Assembly: GCA_017460515.1 (NCBI GenBank)
Contig: JAFUAY010000047.1
Location: forward strand, 1 to 64,000
Direction: 5' to 3'
Length of the DNA: 64,000 bases
Source of the DNA: Prevotella sp.
GTDB lineage: Bacteria; Bacteroidota; Bacteroidia; Bacteroidales; Bacteroidaceae
Made by a program: the position numbers and the translations under genes. Of the stretch, positions 55,879 to 63,246 are shown in pieces; within the stretch, counting starts at the first letter, position 1; each line of letters opens with the position of its first letter. The notes under the pieces were generated by a model. That model did not search any database and had not been told where the DNA came from. It saw only the letters and a list, made by a program, of their open reading frames with translations.

Positions 55879-57207
55879 ATGAGAAAACTTACTTTATTAT
55901 TATTGGTGTTGATGGCCACAAACGTTTTTGCAAAGACGACAGTGGTGACCACATTGTGGTCGGGCGAGAAAGTATTTACAGAATATGCAGGTCTCGAATT
56001 TGACAAGGCATTGTTCAGTACTGTAAATGCTGGTGACAAAATAACAATGGTAATCACTGCTTATGAAGAATCGGATGCAAAGTTTGCCTTTAAGCAGAAG
56101 GATAATTCATGGAATGATTTAACGGACTTTTCGTGGGTCGATGTGAACAGTACTTATAACTATGAATACACGATTACAGCAACTACAGCGAATGAACTGG
56201 CCACCTACGGTTTGGCCATTCAAGCAAATAATATCACCGTAACACAAGTGACACTCTCACACGACGAAACGGCTACTGAATTATGGAGTGGTACTATAAA
56301 TATGGGAGGGTGGACTAACTTAGAGAGCCTCCGTTATGGAGGAAAAGGCGAGTTGGTCAACGCCAAAGTGGGTGATGATATCCGTGTAACGTTTAACAAT
56401 ACGACTGAGGGGTGTCAGATATACGTCTGTGATGCTGCCAGTTATTCTGAGTTCACTGACGGATACTACAGTCCCTCGATATCGGAAGATGTACAGTCAA
56501 TAAGTTTTCGTATTAAGAATGCTACTGTCCTTGAAGCTATTCAAGACAGAGGTGTTGTGGTGAAAGGAAAACTGGCAACACTGACAAAAATAGAATTAGT
56601 GACCTATGACGGTAGCTATGATGCCGTAGCAGTTACCATTGGAACAGATGAAATTGCTACTTTCAGTAGCAGCAAGCATCTTGACTTCGCAGGTACGGGT
56701 GTCACTCCTTATTATGCCTCTGCTGTAACAAAAGGAACTGTGACGCTGACCTCCACTACGACAACATGGAGTTGGGAAGGCTACATCTTAAAGGGTAGTG
56801 CCGATACATATACTGTTCCCGTGACAGCAGAAGCCAATGCATATTGGCCCAGTACTAACTATCTGAAACAGCAGGCAAACGGAGGAACCGTAGCCGCAAG
56901 CACCGAAAGTACCTTCCACTACATCTTTGCCAAGAACAGCAGTGGTGTCATAGGTTTTTACAAACTGACTTCCGACCACACCCTTGGAGCCAAGAAAGCC
57001 TATTTAGAGACAGATACCAACATCATGCCTGTCAGCGGAGCCCGCGTAGCCCTCGTTTTCGATGACGAGACAACTGGTGTTGAAAGTTTGAACACTGATT
57101 GTGGAACGTTGAATGACAACGACATATACAACCTGCGTGGTCAGCGTGTTAACAACCCAACGAAAGGTTTGTATATTCAGAACGGGAAAAAGGTATTCAT
57201 TAAATAA
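55879..57207 (+). CDS. Secreted protein with two binding-like modules and a sorting-like tail
   Basis: 442 residues. Signal peptide MRKLTLLLLVLMATNVFA. Two similar modules follow: about 22-130 (TLWSGEKVFTEYAGLEFDKA ... GDKITMVI ... LAIQANNITVTQVTL) and about 132-235 (ELWSGTINMGGWTNLESLRY ... GDDIRVTF ... GVVVKGKLATLTKIEL). They share an LW-S-G start, a G-D-x-I strand and a final hydrophobic strand, and match the modules of the protein at 58.9-60.0 kb. A third beta-rich part (240-400) precedes the tail IYNLRGQRVNNPTKGLYIQN. No catalytic motif; a mannan-binding surface protein is inferred from the neighbouring GH26. Confidence 0.75.
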   Translation: MRKLTLLLLVLMATNVFAKTTVVTTLWSGEKVFTEYAGLEFDKALFSTVNAGDKITMVITAYEESDAKFAFKQKDNSWNDLTDFSWVDVNSTYNYEYTITATTANELATYGLAIQANNITVTQVTLSHDETATELWSGTINMGGWTNLESLRYGGKGELVNAKVGDDIRVTFNNTTEGCQIYVCDAASYSEFTDGYYSPSISEDVQSISFRIKNATVLEAIQDRGVVVKGKLATLTKIELVTYDGSYDAVAVTIGTDEIATFSSSKHLDFAGTGVTPYYASAVTKGTVTLTSTTTTWSWEGYILKGSADTYTVPVTAEANAYWPSTNYLKQQANGGTVAASTESTFHYIFAKNSSGVIGFYKLTSDHTLGAKKAYLETDTNIMPVSGARVALVFDDETTGVESLNTDCGTLNDNDIYNLRGQRVNNPTKGLYIQNGKKVFIK

Positions 57208-57219
57208 TAATAGGAGGAC

Positions 57220-57393
57220 ATGAAAATGAAAAAGACATATCAGCGACCCATCACAGAATGCGTGACTGTTATGATAGAGAAACGACTCTTGGCAGGTAGC
57301 ACCACACAAGTAGAGGTTAGTAATGAAAATTACAATGAGGTCACTATGACTGATCTCTCTCGTACTGGCTGGAACATCTGGGATGAAGAATAA
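57220..57393 (+). CDS. 57-residue peptide of unknown function with strong ribosome binding site
   Basis: TAGGAGG lies 3 bases before the ATG at 57220, an unusually strong Shine-Dalgarno for this phylum; a second ATG at 57226 is two codons in. The product begins MKMKKTYQRPITECVTVMIE, has LLAGSTTQ in the middle and ends SRTGWNIWDEE. There is no signal peptide or membrane segment. The basic start MKK-x-Y-x-x-P, the central L-A-G-S and the acidic, aromatic end resemble short proteins that I recall being frequent and unnamed in Bacteroidales. It lies 12 bases after the modular protein and before a double hairpin, so it belongs to that transcript. Confidence 0.7.
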   Translation: MKMKKTYQRPITECVTVMIEKRLLAGSTTQVEVSNENYNEVTMTDLSRTGWNIWDEE

Positions 57394-57463
57394 ATAATAA
57401 GAATAATAGTAAATACTATTAGTCAGTTTTTAGTTAGTAATAGTTTTCCGGAAAGACAACTGA

Positions 57464-57490
57464 CCATAATGATGTTGTTTTTCATTATGG
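57464..57490 (+). terminator. First of two adjacent hairpins after the peptide gene
   Basis: CCATAATGA (57464-57472) pairs perfectly with TCATTATGG (57482-57490) around TGTTGTTTT. There is no U-tract directly after it; the second hairpin begins at the next base. Confidence 0.45.
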
Positions 57491-57521
57491 CAAGGCGGTA
57501 TCTGTGAAAGATATCGCCTTG
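57491..57521 (+). terminator. Second hairpin, likely terminator before the GH26 unit
   Basis: CAAGGCGGTATCT and AGATATCGCCTTG form a stem with one G·T pair. The weak tail AATTGTT follows. The remaining bases up to the promoter at 57595 are AT-rich. Confidence 0.6.
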
Positions 57522-57594
57522 CAATTGTTATAATAACAGGAAAAGTATCAGTATAAGGCAAAAAAGAGTCTTTATACATTATGCTTTTTTTTCG

Positions 57595-57602
57595 TAACTT
57601 TG
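57595..57602 (+). promoter_or_regulatory. Promoter of the GH26-SusC unit, -7 element
   Basis: TAACTTTG followed by CAAC, 32 bases before the GH26 ATG. TCTTTA about 20 bases upstream is a poor -33 element. Confidence 0.65.
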
Positions 57603-57634
57603 CAACAGAAAAAATCTAAAACAAGAATATTGAG

Positions 57635-58786
57635 ATGTTAAGACTTATGAAAAAGGTGATTTTTACTGTTTTGGCTTTGGCACTTTTCGCCTGTGGCGAT
57701 GCCGATGCTGAACCGCAACAAAATCAAAATGAAACTGAAAACAGTCAGGACAATGTGCCGGCAGCTATCAGTAGAACGCTGGTTAATCCCAATGCCACTG
57801 CCGAGGCGCAACAGCTTTACGCCAAGTTGCGTTCCATCTATGGCACTAAAGCTTTGAGTGGAGTCGTAGCAGATATTGACTGGAACTATCGCGAGGCCGA
57901 GAACGTTCATAAATGGACGGGAAAGTGGCCTGCAATCAACGTGTTCGACTTCATCAATATACACGCATCAAAAGATGTGAATCCGAAGGGATGGCTCGAC
58001 TACTCCGACATGACTCCCGTTAATGAATGGCATCAGGCAGGAGGCATCGTGGGTGCCATGTGGCATTGGCAGGTGAAAGCCAACAATGGAACAAACATGA
58101 CCTGCTCACCAGGCGGGAATGCCAGTGAAACGAGTTTTGACCCATCGCAAGTCTATGTTGATGGCACGGCAGAGAATCGTCAAGCCATTCATGATGTTGA
58201 TCAAGTGGCCGGATATCTGAAGACCATGCAGAAGAAGGGGATTCCCGTTATCTGGCGTCCCCTCCATGAGGCAGCAGGCAACACCTATGAATATGAAGGC
58301 GGCAGAGCCTGGTTCTGGTGGGGAGCCAAGGGTGCCGATGCCTATAAAAAGCTGTGGCGATGGATGTATAACAGACTCGTGAGCCACCACGGACTGAACA
58401 ACCTCATCTGGGTATGGACGGCTCAGACTGGCGATGAGAGCTGGTATCCTGGTGATGACGTGGTCGACATTGTGGGACGTGACAATTATGCAGCATTGAT
58501 GTATCCGCTCATGAAAGAGTTCAATCAACTTACTCAACAATACCCCACAAAGATGATTACCCTGGCTGAATGTGGCAATGGTGATGAAGTGAACATGTCG
58601 CTATGGTCTAAAATTTGGCAACAAGGCAGTCGGTGGTCATGGTTCATGACGTGGTATGACCATGCTTATAACGAAGGCAACAGTGAGGAGCATCAGTTTG
58701 CCGGTCCAGAATGGTGGAAAGATGCGTTTAACTCAGGAGTCGTACTTGACAGGGAAGAGTGGTTGAAAGTGAAGAGTGAAAAGTGA
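57635..58786 (+). CDS. GH26 endo-beta-1,4-mannanase lipoprotein
   Basis: 383 residues. The lipobox ALFAC near residue 20, followed by GDADAEPQQ, marks a lipoprotein. The barrel shows the GH26 acid/base in IWRPLHEAAG near 212 and the nucleophile in ITLAECGNG near 311, both glutamates. MWHWQVKANNG and WVWTAQTGDESWYPGDD are further family stretches. It should cut mannan or glucomannan at the cell surface. ATG 57647 (MKKVIF) is an alternative start. The chain ends ...EEWLKVKSEK, and the last codons are made of an AGTGAAGAG simple repeat. First gene of a unit leading into SusC/SusD. Confidence 0.93.
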   Translation: MLRLMKKVIFTVLALALFACGDADAEPQQNQNETENSQDNVPAAISRTLVNPNATAEAQQLYAKLRSIYGTKALSGVVADIDWNYREAENVHKWTGKWPAINVFDFINIHASKDVNPKGWLDYSDMTPVNEWHQAGGIVGAMWHWQVKANNGTNMTCSPGGNASETSFDPSQVYVDGTAENRQAIHDVDQVAGYLKTMQKKGIPVIWRPLHEAAGNTYEYEGGRAWFWWGAKGADAYKKLWRWMYNRLVSHHGLNNLIWVWTAQTGDESWYPGDDVVDIVGRDNYAALMYPLMKEFNQLTQQYPTKMITLAECGNGDEVNMSLWSKIWQQGSRWSWFMTWYDHAYNEGNSEEHQFAGPEWWKDAFNSGVVLDREEWLKVKSEK

Positions 58787-58794
58787 AGAGTGAA
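58766..58794. repeat. AGTGAAGAGTGAAA repeat at the end of the GH26 gene
   Basis: Two direct copies of AAAGTGAAGAGTGAA in tandem. The repeat provides the last codons and the stop of the GH26 gene. Its inverted copy, 26 of 29 bases identical, lies at 58886-58914. Confidence 0.8.
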
Positions 58795-58861
58795 AAAAAT
58801 TGCTACCGCTATGAATATCAATCAGGAATCAAATGACATAAAGTGCATGGTACTGCAGACA

Positions 58862-60001
58862 ATGAGACTACTGTGCACAGCATTCTTCGCTCTTCACTTT
58901 TCATGCTTCACTTTTGCTGACGAACGCACCATACTGCTCGGTCCCAAAACTATCGGACGGGGATGGAAGGACAACATTCTTTTAGAGGCTCGTCACTTTG
59001 AGAAGGTGCAGCCTGGCGATATTGTCACTGTCTATCACGATAACGCCAAACGCACGGCACAAGCAGCCTTTCAAGATCCAAAGAACTGGCAGGGAGTAGC
59101 ACCTGAGTATGGCTGCTTCAACATAGGCGGACCGTTCCGAATGACCCTTACTCAGGAAATCATCAACAAATTGCGCGAACGTGGCTGTTATATCGGTGGG
59201 CATGACTATCGCATCCTGCGCGTCACGCTGACACCCGGTTCTGAGTTTGTTGAGAAGATTGTGTGGCGCGGACCAGCCAAGCAGATGAAAAGCGACTGGA
59301 GCGCATCGGCTGAACTGCCTGCTTCTTGTTTCAAGGACCTGAAGCAAGGTGACGGTCTTGTACTTCATGCCAGCAAGGTAGAAGAAGGTGCTGCTGCAAA
59401 AATCATGGACTTCACATGGAACGTACTGGAACCTGCTACCGATGGTCTGCCTGTTGGTCCCGCCGGTTGCACCTACTATATAAATGACAATGCACCATTG
59501 CTAAAGTTGCAGTTAGCCGGCAAGAATCATCCTGCTGCCATGCGCATCGGAGGAAAAGGTTACCGACTCGACAAGGTTGGTATCGTATCGTTCGTTGGAC
59601 AACGTAGCGAAGACCTTTCCAACGCACAGCGTGCACCAAAGGAGTATAAACTGGAACCTGGCGAACTGTTTCATGGTGAGAAGCAGTTCCCTACTGACTG
59701 GAGCGGCAACCTGCGACTCACGGCAGAGCCTTTTCAGGAATGTACAGAGAATGATGTTATTATTATACACTACGAACAGCTGAAAGGCTGTGATAATCCA
59801 CAGATGTCTTTCCGTGAGAATAAAGGGAAATGGTATGACATAACAGGGTCAAAGGAGCCTGTATGGTATAAACTGGACGGAAACGACGTCGTGATGACTT
59901 TCGACAACCCCGTACTGCTCGACCATCTGAAAACGACAGGACTTGTCATTACGGGCATGGGCTTCACGCTCACCCGCATCGAACTGATTTCAGCACAATA
60001 G
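58862..60001 (+). CDS. Secreted protein with three binding-like modules
   Basis: About 379 residues if begun at ATG 58862 (MRLLCTAFFALHFSCFTFAD as signal peptide); ATG 58847, ATG 58811 and GTG 58790 are also in frame, so the start is uncertain. Three similar modules follow: ILLGPKTIGRGWKDNILLEA ... GDIVTVYH ... ILRVTL; IVWRGPAKQMKSDWSASAEL ... GDGLVLHA ... KVGIVSF; LFHGEKQFPTDWSGNLRLTA ... NDVIIIHY ... LTRIELIS. They match those of the protein at 55.9 kb. No catalytic residues are recognisable; carbohydrate binding next to the mannanase is inferred. There is no sorting tail: it ends at the last module strand. Part of the signal peptide is encoded by an inverted copy of the repeat that ends GH26. 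Confidence 0.7.
   Translation: MRLLCTAFFALHFSCFTFADERTILLGPKTIGRGWKDNILLEARHFEKVQPGDIVTVYHDNAKRTAQAAFQDPKNWQGVAPEYGCFNIGGPFRMTLTQEIINKLRERGCYIGGHDYRILRVTLTPGSEFVEKIVWRGPAKQMKSDWSASAELPASCFKDLKQGDGLVLHASKVEEGAAAKIMDFTWNVLEPATDGLPVGPAGCTYYINDNAPLLKLQLAGKNHPAAMRIGGKGYRLDKVGIVSFVGQRSEDLSNAQRAPKEYKLEPGELFHGEKQFPTDWSGNLRLTAEPFQECTENDVIIIHYEQLKGCDNPQMSFRENKGKWYDITGSKEPVWYKLDGNDVVMTFDNPVLLDHLKTTGLVITGMGFTLTRIELISAQ
58886..58914. repeat. Inverted copy of the AGTGAAGAG repeat inside a signal-peptide coding region
   Basis: The reverse complement of this stretch matches 58766-58794 at 26 of 29 positions, with 91 bases between. It codes for the hydrophobic core and cleavage region of the signal peptide (LHFSCFTFA). 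Confidence 0.8.
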
Positions 60002-60024
60002 GGACAAACTAAATAACAACAACT

Positions 60025-63000
60025 ATGCGAAAATGGATTCTGCTAAGCCTGATGTTATTGGTAAGCATCAGCATGGAAGCACAAACAAAAATCACAGGCC
60101 GCGTGACCGACGGAGCAATGGCTGGTGAACCAATGATTGGCGCCAGTGTAAAGGTTCCCGGAACCAGTATTGGAACTGTTACCGACCTTGACGGCAATTT
60201 CGCTTTTGAATTGCCTGAAGGTAAGTTCATCATTCAGGTGTCGATGATCGGTTATAAGACACAGGTGGTGAACGTAAAAGGAAAAACTCATGTAGAGGTA
60301 ACTCTTCAGGAAGACCAAAAGGTAATGGAGGAAGTCGTTGTAGTGGGTTATGGTTCCATGAAGAAACGTGACCTATCGGGAGCCGTGGCCCAAATCAAGG
60401 GTGATGACCTGCGTTCAGGCGGTGCCACCGACTTGGCTCACGGTCTGCAAGGCAAGGTGGCTGGCGTACAGGTGACACAGAGCGATGGCGCCCCTGGTGC
60501 AGGAACTAGTATTACCGTGCGTGGTGCCAACTCGTTTACCACTTCCAGTCAACCCCTCTATATCGTCGATGGTGTGCCCTTCAACGAGAATCCAAGTGCT
60601 ACGCCTGCCTCGGCTGCCGACAACAATTCAACCGAGACCAATCCGCTGTCGTTCATCAATCCTAATGATATTGAGAAGATTGAGGTGCTGAAGGATGCTT
60701 CAGCCACTGCCATCTACGGTAGCCGTGGTGCTAACGGAGTAGTGATCATCACCACACGAAAAGGTCAGACTGGCAAACCAAAGATAGAACTGAATGCCAG
60801 TTTCGGTATTCAGACGTTGGTAAAGCGTATCGACGTACTTGATGCACTTACCTATATGCGTTATCAGCGCGAGGCTGCCGAGAACTCCAACAAATATGAA
60901 GGCGGCAACTATAAGGTAACTCCTGACAACGGTTCATGGGCCGGTGGTGTCTATACACCTGGAGTGGAAGACTACGCATCGGGCTTTGTTACCACTGATC
61001 CTGCTACAGGCAATGTCTGGCGTAGCGATGACCATACGGCTGACTGGCAGGACGAAATCTATCGAACTGGCTCGCAACAGGATTACAGCCTCAGCGTGAG
61101 TGGAGGCGATGATAAGGGATGGTATAACTTTTCTGGCAGCTACACACAGCAAAACGGTGTCATCAAGGAGTCTGGATTCAAGCGTTACGGCCTGAGTATC
61201 GCCTTGGCACGTCATCTGACCGAATGGCTGGAGGTAGGAACCAGTTCGCATGTTTCAAGTAATACCACCGACTTCCAGCGTACTAGTTCTGGCGACTTCG
61301 GTATCATCCGTTCGTCGCTCATCTTCCCAGTGAACTATGGCGCTACTGAAGAGACCACCAACAGTTCCTCACTGCTCTGGCTGGCTGCCAATCCTGCCGC
61401 CTACATCCGAGGGTCGAAAGATCAGGTGAAAGCGCTCAACTGGTTCAGCAGCAGTTATGCAGAAGCAAAGATATTGCCAGGGCTGAAGTTCCGCCAGAAT
61501 CTGGGTATGGGCTATAACGACAGTCACCGCACCTCATTCTACGACAGCTTCACGGGTGAAGGAAAGAAGCCCACACCCAACGGAAAGTACGGTAAGTCGG
61601 CAAACATCTGGAAGAGTCTGACACTGGAGAGTCTCCTCACCTTTGACAAGCGATGGGACATTCACAACATCAATGCTGTAGTGGGTGCAACGTTTGAGCA
61701 AGGCATCTGGGATAATTCGTCGACAGTAACTACCAACCTGCCGTCGTTTATGACCTATGAAAGCGACATGGGCTTCGCCCTTGACAAGGCTCAGCTGACC
61801 AGTGACCAGGGACAACAGACGCTGGAGTCATTCCTCGGACGTGTGAACTATTCGCTGATGGACAAGTATCTCTTCACAGCATCAGTACGTACCGACGGAT
61901 CTTCAAAGTTCGTGACCAATAAGAAATGGGCTACATTCCTTAGCGGAGCCTTTGCATGGCGCGCCAGTGATGAGACATTCATTCAAGATTTGAATATCTT
62001 CTCAAACCTGAAGTTCCGTCTTTCGTTCGGACAGACCGGTAACCAAGGCATCGGGTCCTACCGCACACTGACCATCCTGGAGCCTGCCAACTATTACTTC
62101 GGCACACAGAACCGCGGCGTGGCACAGATTGACTGGCGCGGCGAGGCTAATCCAGACCTGAAGTGGGAGACAACGAATCAGTTTAATGCAGGTATCGACT
62201 TCGGCTTCATGGACAACCGCCTGCAACTGGTGGTAGACTACTACTATAAGAAGACATTCGACCTCCTGCAGAATGTGTCGCGTCCTTACAGTTCGGGCTA
62301 CGGACAGATGCTGGTCAACAGTGGCAATGTAACTAACGAAGGTCTGGAGTTCTCACTAACCTATGATGTGCTGCGCAACGGTCCATGGAAATGGAACGTC
62401 AACGCCAACCTCACTTTTAACCGTAACAAAATCAGTGGACTCGACGGTGATCAGTTTGCCACTTCACTTTGGAGCAAGTACGATGAGATGTTCATCCAGC
62501 GTAACGGATGCCCCATCGGTGCCCTCTATGGCTATGTGGAAGACGGATACTTCGACAACGTTGCCGAGGTGTTGGCCATGAAGCAATATAGCACCTATAC
62601 TGAGGAAGAGGCCATGAAGATGGTCGGTGAGGTCAAGTATCGCGACCTCAACGGTGATGGATATATTGACAAAAAAGACCGAACCATCATCGGTGACACC
62701 AACCCGAAGGCCGTCTACGGATTTACCAGCAACCTCAGCTATAAGCAGTGGGGCCTGCAGTTCATGCTGCAAGGCTCACAGGGCAACGACATCCTGAACC
62801 TGAATACCGTTGACATGGCCCTGGCCAATGTCGGCAACATCACGACCGAAGCCTACAACAACCGTTGGACTGAAGACAACAAGGCCAATGCCAAGTATCC
62901 GCGGGCATCAATGGGCGACCAGCGAAACATGGAAATCAGCAACCGCTACGTTGAAGACGGCTCCTACCTGAAGATGAAATACATCACACTCTCCTACGAC

Positions 63001-63195
63001 TGGACGAAGCCTACCAAATTCATGGACAAGCTGCGCCTTTACTTTACAGCCACCAACGTGTTTACCATCACGAACTATAGTTGGATGGACCCCGACGTGA
63101 ATGCTTTCGGTAGCGATGCCAGCCGTCGTGGCGTCGACAGCTATAGCTATCCTTCGGCCCGCTCGTTTGTACTTGGACTGAATGCAACGTTTTAA
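60025..63195 (+). CDS. SusC/RagA-type TonB-dependent transporter of the mannan locus
   Basis: 1056 residues. Signal peptide MRKWILLSLMLLVSISMEAQ, D2 domain (ITGRVTDGAMAGEPMIGASV), TonB-box region EEVVVVGYGSMKKRDLSGAV, plug with LQGKVAGVQVTQSDGAPGAG, ITVRGANSF, PLYIVDGVP and ATAIYGSRGANGVVIITTRKG, and a barrel ending FVLGLNATF. It should import mannan oligosaccharides made by the GH26 enzyme. It follows the modular protein by 23 bases; the TAA stop merges into the simple repeat that leads to susD. Confidence 0.95.
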   Translation: MRKWILLSLMLLVSISMEAQTKITGRVTDGAMAGEPMIGASVKVPGTSIGTVTDLDGNFAFELPEGKFIIQVSMIGYKTQVVNVKGKTHVEVTLQEDQKVMEEVVVVGYGSMKKRDLSGAVAQIKGDDLRSGGATDLAHGLQGKVAGVQVTQSDGAPGAGTSITVRGANSFTTSSQPLYIVDGVPFNENPSATPASAADNNSTETNPLSFINPNDIEKIEVLKDASATAIYGSRGANGVVIITTRKGQTGKPKIELNASFGIQTLVKRIDVLDALTYMRYQREAAENSNKYEGGNYKVTPDNGSWAGGVYTPGVEDYASGFVTTDPATGNVWRSDDHTADWQDEIYRTGSQQDYSLSVSGGDDKGWYNFSGSYTQQNGVIKESGFKRYGLSIALARHLTEWLEVGTSSHVSSNTTDFQRTSSGDFGIIRSSLIFPVNYGATEETTNSSSLLWLAANPAAYIRGSKDQVKALNWFSSSYAEAKILPGLKFRQNLGMGYNDSHRTSFYDSFTGEGKKPTPNGKYGKSANIWKSLTLESLLTFDKRWDIHNINAVVGATFEQGIWDNSSTVTTNLPSFMTYESDMGFALDKAQLTSDQGQQTLESFLGRVNYSLMDKYLFTASVRTDGSSKFVTNKKWATFLSGAFAWRASDETFIQDLNIFSNLKFRLSFGQTGNQGIGSYRTLTILEPANYYFGTQNRGVAQIDWRGEANPDLKWETTNQFNAGIDFGFMDNRLQLVVDYYYKKTFDLLQNVSRPYSSGYGQMLVNSGNVTNEGLEFSLTYDVLRNGPWKWNVNANLTFNRNKISGLDGDQFATSLWSKYDEMFIQRNGCPIGALYGYVEDGYFDNVAEVLAMKQYSTYTEEEAMKMVGEVKYRDLNGDGYIDKKDRTIIGDTNPKAVYGFTSNLSYKQWGLQFMLQGSQGNDILNLNTVDMALANVGNITTEAYNNRWTEDNKANAKYPRASMGDQRNMEISNRYVEDGSYLKMKYITLSYDWTKPTKFMDKLRLYFTATNVFTITNYSWMDPDVNAFGSDASRRGVDSYSYPSARSFVLGLNATF

Positions 63196-63246
63196 TTGAG
63201 AATTGAGAATTTTGAATTAAGAATTGAGAATTGTGAATTGAGAATT
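63194..63246. repeat. AATTGAGAATT repeat filling the susC-susD junction
   Basis: About seven imperfect copies of the 7-9-base word (A)ATTGAGA/GAATTNTG fill every base from the susC stop (63193-63195) to the susD ATG at 63247. Hence no ribosome binding site of other sequence exists. The same words occur in frame in the GH127 gene at 12526-12561. Confidence 0.9.
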
